Positions 40,143 to 48,946 of a stretch of 64,000 nucleotides of DNA are shown here, piece after piece. The DNA comes from a virus. Location: IMG/VR virus record IMGVR_UViG_3300033145_003233, positions 1-64,000 of that record. One strand, given 5' to 3'. Numbering within the stretch: the first letter of the stretch is position 1; every line of letters starts with the position of its first letter. The notes under the pieces were generated by a model that saw only the letters and a program-made list of their open reading frames with translations, was not told the origin of the DNA and did not search any database. The position numbers were made by a program, and so were the translations under genes.

Positions 40143-42593
40143 TTAGCACCTCGCCCAGCCGCAGCTTTTGCATGCTACGCAACCTTGTTCTCTAATTAAT
40201 TCTCCACCACATTCTTTACAAACTTCTCCATGTATTTTTGTATCATCAGGAATATATTTTTTCAACACTCTGCTCAATGCCTTAGCAAAACTCATCAAAT
40301 CTCCCTTAACCTTCTCTAACTGATGAACCACGAAGCTAACATCACAACCATGTCTGAGAGAAGCAGATATAAGCCTCGTAATAGCTTCTTGATCTTCATC
40401 TATATGGATTGAAATATCCTCTTGAACAACTTCCCCATTTTCCTCTAGTAAAGAATATTTGCCCCTCTTAATTTTTTTAACAACTCCATATCTAAGAGAT
40501 TTTTTAATGTTCCCATTTTTTCCAGCAAAAATTTCATAAGGATCATCTCCAAGCAATCCGATTATTACAAAATATGAATCTCCCCTAGATATTGTATGAT
40601 AAATATCTACTGGTAATATTTTAGGCCGTTTAGAAGCATTCGTTTTCTTTATAGCAAATTCTCCCTCTTCCTTAGTGTTGTCAACCATCACTCCACTTCT
40701 GCAACCCTTACGATAAACTGTAACTCCTTTACATCCTTCCTTCCAAGCTGCCTCATAAATCTTTGCAACTTCTTCTACTTTTATATCTTGAGGGACATTT
40801 AAAGTGCTAGAAATAGAATGGTCTATATTTTTATTGGCAATAGCTTGCAGCTTAACTCGATTAATCCAATCTATATCATAAGCACAACTGTCATTCCATG
40901 GAGATTTTGTGATATCTGTCTCCCCTGTAATTTCCATCCATTCCTTTACTTTAGGATGTAATATTTCAAATTCTTGCCAACAGTCTCCATTAGCATCTAT
41001 AACATCAATTCTAGTATCTTTATCATTAACATTAATTTTTTTTCTTCTTTTATAACTAATTTGATAACATGGTTCTATCCCAGAAGTGGTCTGGGTAAGA
41101 ATAGAAACTGAACCTGCTGGAGCAGAAGTTAAACAAGATATATTTCTTCTTCCATATTTATTCATCTCACGATACAACTCAGGGTCATCATCTTTTATCC
41201 TTAATAAAAATGGATTGTCTTTTTCTAATTTAGAATCCCACACCTCGAATGGACCTAGCTCTTTAGCCATCTCAACAGAAGATTTATAACAAGCTAATTT
41301 TAATGTTTTAAAAATATCATCTACAACACCTAAACTTTTTTTAGAGCCATATCTGATATTTAGTGCCGCCAAAGTATCTCCCAATGCTGTTGTCCCAGTT
41401 CCAGTTCTTCTTCCCCTAGCACAAATTTTCTTCATATTTTTCCACAAATCCAATTCCGTTCTTTTTATATTTAGAGGTTCAGGATCATTTTTTAATTTTT
41501 TAATTATCCTTTCTATCATTTCCACCTCAATATCAACAAGGTCATCCATAAACCTTTGAGCTATCATTGCATCTGCCCTAAACATGTCAAAATCGAAATA
41601 AGCCTCCTTAGTAAAAGGTTCCCTTACATACCCATAAAGATTAAGCAATAATAAACGACAAGAATCGTATGGGCATAAGGGAATCTCTCCACATGGATTA
41701 GTTGAAGTGGTCTTATAGCCGAACTCTTGATAACAATCAGCTGGGCTTTCTCTAATTATATTATCCCAGAAAAGAAGTCCAGGCTCTGCTGTAGCATGAG
41801 CACTTTTAATAATTTCCATCCATACTTCTTTAGCGTCTACCATTGTAGAAATTTGTTTTTCTCCATCTTTAGCATCTACAGGAAATCTTTGCTCATATTT
41901 TTTTCCCTTTTTTACAGCGTCCAAAAATTCATCTGTCAATCTAATTGAGATATTAGCTCCTGTTATATCATCTGGATTTCTTTTAGACCTAGCAAAATGA
42001 ATCACCTCAGGATGATGAATAGAGATTGTAAGCATTAACGCCCCTCTACGTCCCGATTGCCCCACTTCCCTAATAGAATTACTATATCTTTCCATGAAGG
42101 GAATAATACCAGTACTAGTTCTAGCAGCATTTGTAGTAGCACTTCCATTAGGTCTTAAATTAGAAATATCTGTTCCTACTCCACCTCTCCTTTTAGATAT
42201 TTGTAGAATATGCTCGTCTTCTCTACAAATGCCTCCATAAGAATCAACTGGAGAAGGAATTACATAACAATTTGAAATAGTAACATATTGATAAGGATTC
42301 CCTATCCCTGACATAGGAGATCCTTGCGGAATAATTCTTTTGAAGTCTTTTAGATATTCTATTATTTCTTCGTAAGAAAGGGGCTTTTTGAATTTGTTTT
42401 TTTCTATACGGTGTATCTCAGAAGCAATCCTACGAAACATATCTTCTGGAGTTTGTTCTAACAATTGTTGTTGTTTATTTTTTAAAGCGTATTTATCTAA
42501 AAATACTCTTGCTGAAATTTCTTCCCCTTTGAAATATTCCATGCTCTTTTTTAAAGCATCAGAATACTCGTACACTTCCCCACCCTCTGTCAT
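40143..42593 (-). CDS. nrdJ: Ribonucleotide reductase, class II B12-dependent type (816 aa)
   Basis: Core motifs are present: SNCYVIPSPVDSYGG, RRGGVGTDISNLRPNG, the active-site NPCGEIPL with its Cys and Glu, TTSTNPCGE context, and the C-terminal zinc-ribbon CKECGGEL...CVACKSCGWARC typical of class II NrdJ, which lets thioredoxin-like donors rereduce the enzyme. It converts ribonucleotides to deoxyribonucleotides with adenosylcobalamin, so it needs no oxygen and no separate small subunit. It starts about 40 bases after a sigma70-like promoter. Confidence 0.9.
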   Translation of the reverse strand: MTEGGEVYEYSDALKKSMEYFKGEEISARVFLDKYALKNKQQQLLEQTPEDMFRRIASEIHRIEKNKFKKPLSYEEIIEYLKDFKRIIPQGSPMSGIGNPYQYVTISNCYVIPSPVDSYGGICREDEHILQISKRRGGVGTDISNLRPNGSATTNAARTSTGIIPFMERYSNSIREVGQSGRRGALMLTISIHHPEVIHFARSKRNPDDITGANISIRLTDEFLDAVKKGKKYEQRFPVDAKDGEKQISTMVDAKEVWMEIIKSAHATAEPGLLFWDNIIRESPADCYQEFGYKTTSTNPCGEIPLCPYDSCRLLLLNLYGYVREPFTKEAYFDFDMFRADAMIAQRFMDDLVDIEVEMIERIIKKLKNDPEPLNIKRTELDLWKNMKKICARGRRTGTGTTALGDTLAALNIRYGSKKSLGVVDDIFKTLKLACYKSSVEMAKELGPFEVWDSKLEKDNPFLLRIKDDDPELYREMNKYGRRNISCLTSAPAGSVSILTQTTSGIEPCYQISYKRRKKINVNDKDTRIDVIDANGDCWQEFEILHPKVKEWMEITGETDITKSPWNDSCAYDIDWINRVKLQAIANKNIDHSISSTLNVPQDIKVEEVAKIYEAAWKEGCKGVTVYRKGCRSGVMVDNTKEEGEFAIKKTNASKRPKILPVDIYHTISRGDSYFVIIGLLGDDPYEIFAGKNGNIKKSLRYGVVKKIKRGKYSLLEENGEVVQEDISIHIDEDQEAITRLISASLRHGCDVSFVVHQLEKVKGDLMSFAKALSRVLKKYIPDDTKIHGEVCKECGGELIREQGCVACKSCGWARC

Positions 42594-42633
42594 TTAAAAT
42601 CCCCACTAAAAATTTTATTATTAATATCTGAAT

Positions 42634-42662
42634 ATTATAAGAAGCGTTCTATCACTTTTCAA
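42634..42662 (-). promoter_or_regulatory. Sigma70-like promoter for nrdJ (TTGAAAAGTGA class)
   Basis: TTGAAA at 42657-42662, 17-base spacer starting AGTGA, exact TATAAT at 42634-42639 on the minus strand. Confidence 0.8.
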
Positions 42663-42665
42663 ACA

Positions 42666-43376
42666 TTATAATAAAATTCCTTCTAATTCTTCCCTCGTAT
42701 ATTTTTTTTCTCCACACATCTCTATAGCCTCTTCTAAGGTATGTTTCGGAAAAACTTTATTATTTGAGCAATTGATAATTGTCTTATTTTTACTGTTATC
42801 TCTTATAAATTTCAGACCCTTAACACAGGCAGGAAGGGTATGTGGCCTGTGCATAGCATTATTTCCATAAAAATCTGTCTCTTTCTTCTTCCCATATTTA
42901 CAGTCCATCCCCACCAAAACGATAGGATTGCATCTTAAGGTATAAGCAAATTGGTATGTAATAGTTCCACTACTCCCCCTGCCATAAAGAACGGTAGTAT
43001 TAGGGGGTAAACGAGGTTCTCTCCCTCCTAGTTTAAATGAATAAAACCCCCCTTGAGTTTCAGATCCTTCTCTACAATATTTTATCGCCCTGGTCTTAAG
43101 AACCTTCTTTTTTTCCTGTAACCACAATGCTAAATCTTGCCATATCAAAATAGTCGGATCGTATTTAAAAAAAATTCTATTCATCCCTATTGTGAAATAA
43201 TCATTCAACAAGGATAAATTAACATTATTAAGAGAAGGAGCATTCCCGAGTAAAAAAACGGGAATGTCCTTCATTTTACCTGTCCAATTTAAAGGATTTA
43301 AAGGCTTAACTCTTGCTCTTCGTTGCTTAGTCCTTATATTCCTTCTCATCCAACTTGGCCTATAAACTTTTCCCAT
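42666..43376 (-). CDS. DUF115/MptE-like Rossmann protein (236 aa)
   Basis: The strand-loop VFLLGNAPSLNNVNLSLLNDYFTIGMNRIFFKYDPT is the signature of the DUF115 group, related to 6-hydroxymethylpterin pyrophosphokinase-like and flagellin-glycosylation proteins; later come VLVGMDCKYG and an acidic loop. This group binds sugar-nucleotide or pterin-type substrates. The first 30 residues are very basic. It overlaps the HNH gene by 31 bases. Confidence 0.65.
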   Translation of the reverse strand: MGKVYRPSWMRRNIRTKQRRARVKPLNPLNWTGKMKDIPVFLLGNAPSLNNVNLSLLNDYFTIGMNRIFFKYDPTILIWQDLALWLQEKKKVLKTRAIKYCREGSETQGGFYSFKLGGREPRLPPNTTVLYGRGSSGTITYQFAYTLRCNPIVLVGMDCKYGKKKETDFYGNNAMHRPHTLPACVKGLKFIRDNSKNKTIINCSNNKVFPKHTLEEAIEMCGEKKYTREELEGILL

Positions 43377-43918
43377 GAAGATGGAATCTTCAACTTAGGG
43401 TCGAATAACAACTGCTTATCGCTTGGTTTTCCAGGTTTCTTAATCAACTTTAGACCAGCTTCCTGAGGAGTTTTATTTCCTTTAGCTCTATTAAGATCTC
43501 TTGAACAAACAACCATATTCTCCCAAGAATTCTTTCCTCCTCTTGAACGAGGAACAACATGGTCAATGTCCGCATTTTTATGATTAACCTGTTTACCAGT
43601 ATATTGACATTGATATCCATCCCTGATATAAAGATTTCTCTTAGTTAATCTTAGAGATTTTCTATGCACCTTATCATAATTTAGTAGAACGACCACCTCT
43701 GGAATCTTTATATCACCCTGAGTAGTCGTTATGCCTTCTTCTTCCTCTGCTACGGGCAAAGAGGCCCATTTCTCCCAATTATGAATAGAATAGTCGCTGG
43801 GCAGCACTATAGATGCCTTGTCTGCAAAGATTAATTTGAGACATCTTTTTACAGAGGCTACTCTAATTGGAATCCACATTTTGTTAAGAACCAACACTGG
43901 TTTTGCCAAAGAAGACAT
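43346..43918 (-). CDS. HNH endonuclease (190 aa)
   Basis: The HNH core is CQYTGKQVNHKNADIDHVVPRSRGGKNSWENMVVCSRDLNRAKGN (residues ~95-145), preceded by a KPVLVLNKMWIPIRVASVKRCLKLIFADKA domain typical of the HNH_5 group in bacteria. Such enzymes nick or cut DNA with a metal. It may aid phage packaging or host DNA breakdown, or be a freestanding selfish nuclease. Confidence 0.85.
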   Translation of the reverse strand: MSSLAKPVLVLNKMWIPIRVASVKRCLKLIFADKASIVLPSDYSIHNWEKWASLPVAEEEEGITTTQGDIKIPEVVVLLNYDKVHRKSLRLTKRNLYIRDGYQCQYTGKQVNHKNADIDHVVPRSRGGKNSWENMVVCSRDLNRAKGNKTPQEAGLKLIKKPGKPSDKQLLFDPKLKIPSSWEKFIGQVG

Positions 43919-43920
43919 AA

Positions 43921-44421
43921 TTACTCCTTTTTCAATAAAGACACTTCATTTATAAACTCTTCATTCTCATCAATAATTTTTAACTCAATTTTTTCTTTAA
44001 ACTTATAACAAGCTTCCATTGTAGCTCTAGCTACACTTTTTTTATCAAGACCTCCTGGTTCAATGCCAAGGCCACATATAGTTGCTGTCTCTATATTATC
44101 GGCAACTATAGCACTCAAAGTATTATCTAATGCTCTCTCTACTATATAAATAGAACTGAAATCACTTTGTAATCTTTTTATTACAGCATGATAAATTCTT
44201 TTAAGTCCTCTTCGATTTAACCTACCTGATCCTGTACAAAAACATTCTCCTAATTCTATTTCATTATCTAAAGCAAAAGCCCTTGCTTCTTTAGAAATAC
44301 CAGTTAGCCCATCTTTTACAATCTTAGCTGCTCTGCCTCTCCCCATCACCCCCATTGCATTAGCTGGTATAATAAGAGCTTCGGACTTAGGATAGCAGAT
44401 ATTTCCCAATATTATTTTCAT
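43921..44421 (-). CDS. Macro-domain protein, ADP-ribose binding type (166 aa)
   Basis: Macro-domain motifs are visible: an N-terminal strand MKIILGNICY, the IIPANAMGVMGRGRAAKIVKDG loop, the central strand-loop SSIYIVERALDNTLSAIVADNIETATICGLGIEPGGLDKKSVARATMEACYKFK. This group binds ADP-ribose or related NAD metabolites and may hydrolyse them. Together with an ART-like protein and NAD genes in this window it fits NAD/ADP-ribose handling. The ATG overlaps the -10 of the promoter at 44420-44448, so the mRNA start for this gene must lie upstream of that or the gene is read from the sigma transcript. Confidence 0.8.
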   Translation of the reverse strand: MKIILGNICYPKSEALIIPANAMGVMGRGRAAKIVKDGLTGISKEARAFALDNEIELGECFCTGSGRLNRRGLKRIYHAVIKRLQSDFSSIYIVERALDNTLSAIVADNIETATICGLGIEPGGLDKKSVARATMEACYKFKEKIELKIIDENEEFINEVSLLKKE

Positions 44422-44448
44422 TTTACACTATTTCTCACTTTTTGTCAA
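44420..44448 (-). promoter_or_regulatory. Sigma70-like promoter, TTGACAAAAAGTGA - TAAAAT
   Basis: TTGACA at 44443-44448, 17-base spacer, TAAAAT at 44420-44425 on the minus strand. The hexamer overlaps the ATG of the macro gene, so an RNA from here would lack that codon. Confidence 0.5.
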
Positions 44449-44516
44449 CTTTTTTCTACTTTTTTTGAAATATTTTTATTTTTTACTTCTTTTTTTTGTC
44501 TAGCAACGTACAATGA

Positions 44517-44571
44517 ATCAATAGTATTGATAGTATCGATAGGTACATACTATAACTATCTACTAGTACCT
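44517..44571. repeat. Repeats and palindrome between sigma and macro genes
   Basis: The plus strand reads repeated AGTATTGAT/AGTATCGAT units, then AGGTAC ... GTACCT (44541-44546 and 44566-44571) around TACTATAACTATCTACTA. The layout suggests operator copies for a dimeric regulator. The 190-base gap between the genes holds no open frame. Confidence 0.45.
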
Positions 44572-44613
44572 GGATATTATTATAAATAATAATATACACG
44601 TCCATCTCTTTTT

Positions 44614-45459
44614 TTAAAATAAAGGATCATTGTTATTACACCTCTCTATGTACCCTGAAATGTCTTTTCCAAAGAAAACAGGGTTTCTCTCTATTTTATC
44701 CCTTAATCTGGGAAGAATAGCTGTATGGAGTTGGCTTATCCTAGATTCTGACATGTTTAGTTTTCTAGCAATATCTTCCATTGTTAGATTTTCATAATAA
44801 TAGTAATATATAATCTTTTGCTCCATTCTTGTAAAGCTCTTACTCATTAACTTGTTGAGAAATTCCTTTCTTAGTAAAGTACTATCAGGAGTCTTTGTTT
44901 TTTTATCTTCTATATCTCCCAAAGAATCCTGCTTGAAATTCTCCTGCTTTTCCTTACCACAAATATCTGATCCCTCTAAACTGATAAAGCTTATTGGTTT
45001 ATACTTTTTGATATTTTTAAGATATTCTGTTTGATTTATACCTAATTTTTCCACAACTTCATAATCTGTAACTTTCCCTCCTTTAGTATTTTCCATCTCG
45101 GACTTCATTTTTTCAAGAAGATTATTATTAATCCTTACACTTCTTGGTATAATATCTTCTTTTCTGATACCATCTATCATAGAACCTCCTATCCTACGAT
45201 TAGCATAAGTAGGGAAATCTACTCCAGCATCTAGACAAAATCTATCTATAGCCGAATATAGACCATCTATTCCTAAACTAGTAAGTTCTTCTGGTAGGAC
45301 TTTCCACCTTAAATTCTTTGCAAATTTATAAGATATTTTTTGAACTAATGGGTAATATATCTCTATTAATTCGTTTTTAAGGTTCCCTTTTTTCTTTTCA
45401 TTTTTTTCTTTTTTAAATCTGATCCACAAATCCAAGTTGTGTATTTTCTGCTTTTCCAT
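44614..45459 (-). CDS. FliA/WhiG-type sigma factor (281 aa)
   Basis: Region 2 is clear: LVQKISYKFAKNLRWKVLPEELTSLGIDGLYSAIDRFCLDAGVDFPTYANRRIGGSMIDGIRKEDIIPRSVR, then region 3 with GGKVTDYEVVEKLGINQTEY, and region 4 near the end (TRMEQKIIYYYYYENLTMEDIARKLNMSESRISQLHTAILPRLRDKI) with the helix-turn-helix that meets the -35. This type directs RNA polymerase to its own promoters. It lies divergently from the NAD operon, both driven by sigma70-like promoters, so it is likely made early and then switches to the second promoter class. Confidence 0.9.
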   Translation of the reverse strand: MEKQKIHNLDLWIRFKKEKNEKKKGNLKNELIEIYYPLVQKISYKFAKNLRWKVLPEELTSLGIDGLYSAIDRFCLDAGVDFPTYANRRIGGSMIDGIRKEDIIPRSVRINNNLLEKMKSEMENTKGGKVTDYEVVEKLGINQTEYLKNIKKYKPISFISLEGSDICGKEKQENFKQDSLGDIEDKKTKTPDSTLLRKEFLNKLMSKSFTRMEQKIIYYYYYENLTMEDIARKLNMSESRISQLHTAILPRLRDKIERNPVFFGKDISGYIERCNNNDPLF

Positions 45460-45495
45460 ACTCTCCCCTTCCTCTTAGATATGAAAGCATATCTA

Positions 45496-45523
45496 TTTTT
45501 AACAAATTTCTCTCACTTTTCAA
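45496..45523 (-). promoter_or_regulatory. Sigma70-like promoter for the sigma gene
   Basis: TTGAAA at 45518-45523 with spacer AGTGAGAGA and a weak -10 (TAAAAA, 45496-45501) on the minus strand. It is back-to-back with the plus promoter at 45532. Confidence 0.6.
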
Positions 45524-45531
45524 CAATTTTC

Positions 45532-45560
45532 TTGACAAAACCCCTGAAATAGAGTATAAT
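45532..45560 (+). promoter_or_regulatory. Sigma70 promoter for the NAD operon
   Basis: Exact TTGACA at 45532-45537, 17-base spacer, exact TATAAT at 45555-45560, the strongest promoter of the window by consensus. About 80 bases of leader precede the PncB ATG. Confidence 0.9.
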
Positions 45561-45641
45561 TCTAGAATTAATTTTCCAGACAACTGTTTTTTTGTAGCAA
45601 AAGTATAATTAAACCTTGTTTTTTCTTTGATTGGAGTTTAA

Positions 45642-46994
45642 ATGAAGAGAATTATCAATAGCATATTAGATAACGATTTATACAAATTTACCATGCAACA
45701 AGCGGCCCTTGAGTTGTTTCCTAATGCAGAAGTTACATACGCATTTAAAAATAGGGGAGATCAAAGATTCACTCCTGAATTTATAACAGAACTCAAAAGC
45801 CAAATATCTAGAATGATTGATATTAAGTTAACCCCTGATGAATACTTTTGGTTAAAAAACAATATATCCTTCTATAAACCTCAATATCTGGAATATTTAG
45901 CAAATTACAGATTTAATCCAGGAGAAGTAGACGTTATTTTAAATGATAATAATGATTTAGTTCTAAATATCAGTGGGAAATGGCATACTACAATCCTATG
46001 GGAAGTTCCTCTGATCGCTCTGATTAGTGAATTATATTTCAAGATGATAGATACAGAGTGGAAAGGGGAAACAATTATGCAGAGAAAATGTTTCCCAGAT
46101 GACTGGTATGGAGATTTGGGTCTTACATGGGAAGATGCCCCAAAGAGATGGGACAAAACAGATCAAAGGGAAAATGCCTTTATAAAAATAAGAGAGATGC
46201 AAAAAAATCAATGTGGTTTCGCTGATTTCGGAACTCGCAGAAGAAGAAGCTTTGAGAACCAAGACAAAATAATTAAAGCTTTCATGGATTTTCAGAAAGG
46301 AATACAAGATAGAATTGTTCTTCCTGATGAGATAGATGAATTCAAACCTTCTCCAGATAATGGGTTCCCATTCGTTGGAACTAGCAATCTTTATTTTGCT
46401 ATGAAGTATGGATTAAAACCCATAGGAACTATGGCCCACGAATGGATTATGGCAATGGCTATTTTGGAAGGATTATACAACTCTAATTACTATGCCCTTC
46501 AAAACTGGGTAAGAGTTTATAACTCTGATTTAGGAATCGCCCTTACAGATACTTATGGTCTACAAACTTTTCTCCGCAATTTTAATATTAGATTAGCAAA
46601 ATTATATGACGGAGTAAGGCATGACAGTGGATGTCCCTTTAATTTCGCAGACGCGATTATTTCTTATTACAATAGTCTCAATATAGATCCAACTTCTAAG
46701 ACTATTGTATTTAGCGATGGTTTAAATATAGAAAATGCCATCCAAATTAAAAAACATTGTACTGACAAATGGGATAAACCAAGAATTAAATGTTCCTTCG
46801 GCATTGGAACACATTTGACAAACGATCTTGATGGGAGCAAGGCTCTTAATATCGTGATTAAACTATTTTCTTGTGAAGGAATCCCTGTCGTAAAATTAAG
46901 CGATGTAGAAGGTAAGGTAATGGGAGATCCTGATGCTGTAAGAGTAGCCAAGTGGATGTTCCAAAAAAGACCCTTAGATTGGAAACATAGATAA
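45642..46994 (+). CDS. pncB: Nicotinate phosphoribosyltransferase (450 aa)
   Basis: Motifs of the family are in order: LDNDLYKFTMQQAALELFPNAEVTYAFKNRG at the start, FGTRRRRSFENQ, GTMAHEW (residues ~262-268, containing the His that is phosphorylated), VRHDSGCP (~324) and FGIGTHLTND plus VKLSD.EGKVMGDPDAV at the end. It makes nicotinate mononucleotide from nicotinate and PRPP, driven by ATP, the first step of the Preiss-Handler path to NAD. Its length is that of the usual enzyme. It opens the plus-strand operon that also holds NadE. Confidence 0.95.
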   Translation: MKRIINSILDNDLYKFTMQQAALELFPNAEVTYAFKNRGDQRFTPEFITELKSQISRMIDIKLTPDEYFWLKNNISFYKPQYLEYLANYRFNPGEVDVILNDNNDLVLNISGKWHTTILWEVPLIALISELYFKMIDTEWKGETIMQRKCFPDDWYGDLGLTWEDAPKRWDKTDQRENAFIKIREMQKNQCGFADFGTRRRRSFENQDKIIKAFMDFQKGIQDRIVLPDEIDEFKPSPDNGFPFVGTSNLYFAMKYGLKPIGTMAHEWIMAMAILEGLYNSNYYALQNWVRVYNSDLGIALTDTYGLQTFLRNFNIRLAKLYDGVRHDSGCPFNFADAIISYYNSLNIDPTSKTIVFSDGLNIENAIQIKKHCTDKWDKPRIKCSFGIGTHLTNDLDGSKALNIVIKLFSCEGIPVVKLSDVEGKVMGDPDAVRVAKWMFQKRPLDWKHR

Positions 46995-47041
46995 TGATTA
47001 AAGAAACTTTAGAACAGATATTTAAAAGGAGAAATAAAACA

Positions 47042-47350
47042 ATGAGCCTAATGAAAAAAATCATAATAGCAGCAGTGACCCTAATAATTATATTGTCTGT
47101 TATTTCACTTGCCCCTAAATCAGAAAAACCTGCTCCATATTTTCAAAATGGAGAGATAGTAGTCCACACTCTGAGCGGAAGAAAGGGGCAAATTATTGAT
47201 AATGCTTATCAATATAATAGGAAGTCAGAGTGTTGGAGAGTTAGTGCTAAAATGGTAGACCCTGATCAAAAAGGTTCTGTCCTCCTTGGAAAAATAACTG
47301 GAATGATAACTGAAAATTTTAATGAATTTGAATTGAGAAAAGAAGAATAG
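47042..47350 (+). CDS. Membrane-anchored SH3-like protein (102 aa)
   Basis: The start at 47042 has AAAAGGAG upstream; an earlier ATG at 46994 overlaps the PncB stop. An N-terminal membrane segment KKIIIAAVTLIIILSVISLA is followed by a small beta domain (YFQNGEIVVHTLSGRKGQIIDNAYQ...) like KOW or SH3 folds. Location at the host inner membrane is expected. Function unknown. Confidence 0.6.
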   Translation: MSLMKKIIIAAVTLIIILSVISLAPKSEKPAPYFQNGEIVVHTLSGRKGQIIDNAYQYNRKSECWRVSAKMVDPDQKGSVLLGKITGMITENFNEFELRKEE

Positions 47351-47351
47351 A

Positions 47352-47564
47352 ATGAAAAATCCAGAAGAACATTATACAAAACATGGCTTTAAAGACCATG
47401 CAGTAAATCTTGCTAATTTAGAAAAAAGCACTGGCTTTTTTACAAATAATGCAGACGACCTAGAGCTAGAAGATCACCCAGACCTTCTTGATGCCCTATG
47501 GATGGTAGAAGAGTGGGCCAGAAAAGAAATGGAAAAAATAGAACTCAAATATTTAGATACTTAA
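47352..47564 (+). CDS. Small acidic hypothetical protein (70 aa)
   Basis: Starts MKNPEEHYTKHGFKDHAVNLANLEKSTGFFTNN, followed by DALWMVEEWARKEMEKIELKY. No domain recognised. It follows its neighbour with a one-base gap. Confidence 0.55.
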   Translation: MKNPEEHYTKHGFKDHAVNLANLEKSTGFFTNNADDLELEDHPDLLDALWMVEEWARKEMEKIELKYLDT

Positions 47565-47577
47565 AGAAAAAACAACC

Positions 47578-47799
47578 ATGGCAAAAGAAGATATAGAAAA
47601 GCATCTTAACCAACCAAAGATAGAAGCCGTTTGTCCTAAATGTGGATGGACAGCTAATGTTCCTACAAGATTGGTTGGGAATGAATGGCCAATTGATGAT
47701 GTTAAGTGTAGTAAATGTTTCAAAGAACGACTTACATTTGTGAATCTTGTGCCTAAAAATGTAATAGATCAAATATCCTGTTATCATAAAAGAAATTAG
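47578..47799 (+). CDS. Small zinc-ribbon protein (73 aa)
   Basis: CPKCGW near residue 19 and CSKCFKE near residue 43 form a four-cysteine ribbon. It is one of a series of tiny Cys-rich products in this operon that may bind host nucleic acid or metal. Confidence 0.6.
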   Translation: MAKEDIEKHLNQPKIEAVCPKCGWTANVPTRLVGNEWPIDDVKCSKCFKERLTFVNLVPKNVIDQISCYHKRN

Positions 47800-47808
47800 G
47801 AGACAACT

Positions 47809-48042
47809 ATGCCAAAAACAACAAGAGCAAGAACAATATATAATTCTAAATGTCTATGTTGCAGTGATATGCAACATGAGATGGTTAAAATTGGTCAGAT
47901 GACTTTTTGTCCAAAGTGTTTTAAAAAAGAGTTTGTTGACACTGGGGCATATAATATTAAAACTCATGAAGTCTTATATAACAGCCCTGCTTATCAGGAT
48001 TGGTTTGAATCATATAAAAAGTATATAGTCAGGATTAGTTAG
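47809..48042 (+). CDS. Small zinc-ribbon protein (77 aa)
   Basis: CLCCSDMQHEM and CPKCFKKEF are two Cys pairs, with an aromatic C-terminal half (YQDWFESYKKYI). An AGGAG site precedes the ATG. Confidence 0.6.
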   Translation: MPKTTRARTIYNSKCLCCSDMQHEMVKIGQMTFCPKCFKKEFVDTGAYNIKTHEVLYNSPAYQDWFESYKKYIVRIS

Positions 48043-48048
48043 GAAATT

Positions 48049-48327
48049 ATGAAATGCCTGAAATGTGGATATTGCTGTGATTTTTCAGATGTAGTTATTG
48101 TAGATGATCCCTCGAAAGGAATATCTACAGATAATTTAACTATAAAAAAAACTGGAGAACGATGCCCACACTTAAGAGGCGATAAGCCAGGAAAATTTTC
48201 TTGTGCTATTCATGATTATCCATGGTATGAAGAAACTCCTTGTTTCTCTCATGGTCAAATAGAAAGAAATATTAATGATAAATGTAGAATGGGAGTTCAT
48301 ATATTAAAGGAAAAAAAACATGCTTAA
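48049..48327 (+). CDS. YkgJ-like cysteine cluster protein (92 aa)
   Basis: MKCLKCGYCCDFSD gives CxxCxxCC at the start, then CPHLRGDKPGKFSCAIHDYPWYEETPC and a final C; this Cys spacing is like the YkgJ family of small Fe-S or zinc proteins. Function of the family is not settled. Confidence 0.65.
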   Translation: MKCLKCGYCCDFSDVVIVDDPSKGISTDNLTIKKTGERCPHLRGDKPGKFSCAIHDYPWYEETPCFSHGQIERNINDKCRMGVHILKEKKHA

Positions 48328-48946
48328 AAATATAATATTAAAACCTTGTCCAGGTGGATGCGAATGTAAGCCTATTTACAAAGACTTCCAAAGCATAGGT
48401 GAAGGAAGATTTATTATGTGTCCAGGTTGTGAATGGACTGGCCCTACATGTGGCACAGAAGCCGAAGCAGCCTCTATGTGGAACAAAAGATGTAGTGTTT
48501 TTCAATCTAAAGAAGCACTGATATATGCTTTAGCAAGAATAGAAAATTGCTGGACACATCACCAAGATGGATCTGATTTGAGAAAAACTCATAGTTCTCA
48601 TCTTTTTAGTTTGATTTTTAACGACTTAAAATGGGCAATAACAGATGATCCTGATTTTCAATGGAGCCGCATGTTCTTAGAAGGAGAAGAAGAAGAAATA
48701 AAATACCTCTTCGAAAAAGATTATAGCTTCGCACAAACTCTAAAAAGAATAAAAAAAGTAGAAGTAAAAGCTCAAAGTAATATAAATGATGATTTACTCA
48801 ATGCTTGTCAAGATATGGCATCTATCCTCAATGGTTTACATCTTGGAACAATGATTGACAATGGCGACAAGGTTGATAGAATACGAGAAGTTGAAGACAA
48901 TGCAAGGGATATAATTGCAAGGGCAAAGGCAGATAAAAAAACATGA
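48320..48946 (+). CDS. Lar-like restriction alleviation domain protein (208 aa)
   Basis: Residues 8-55 fit the Lar pattern: LKPCPGGCECK, MCPGCEWTGPTCGTEAEAASMWNKR, the end motif in which Ala, Trp and Asn are typical. Lar proteins of lambdoid phages and prophages relieve type I restriction. The remaining 150 residues (ALARIENCWTHHQDGSDLRKTHSSH ... DDLLNACQDMASILNGLHLG) are helical and not part of the family. Overlaps the YkgJ-like gene by 8 bases. Confidence 0.6.
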   Translation: MLKNIILKPCPGGCECKPIYKDFQSIGEGRFIMCPGCEWTGPTCGTEAEAASMWNKRCSVFQSKEALIYALARIENCWTHHQDGSDLRKTHSSHLFSLIFNDLKWAITDDPDFQWSRMFLEGEEEEIKYLFEKDYSFAQTLKRIKKVEVKAQSNINDDLLNACQDMASILNGLHLGTMIDNGDKVDRIREVEDNARDIIARAKADKKT

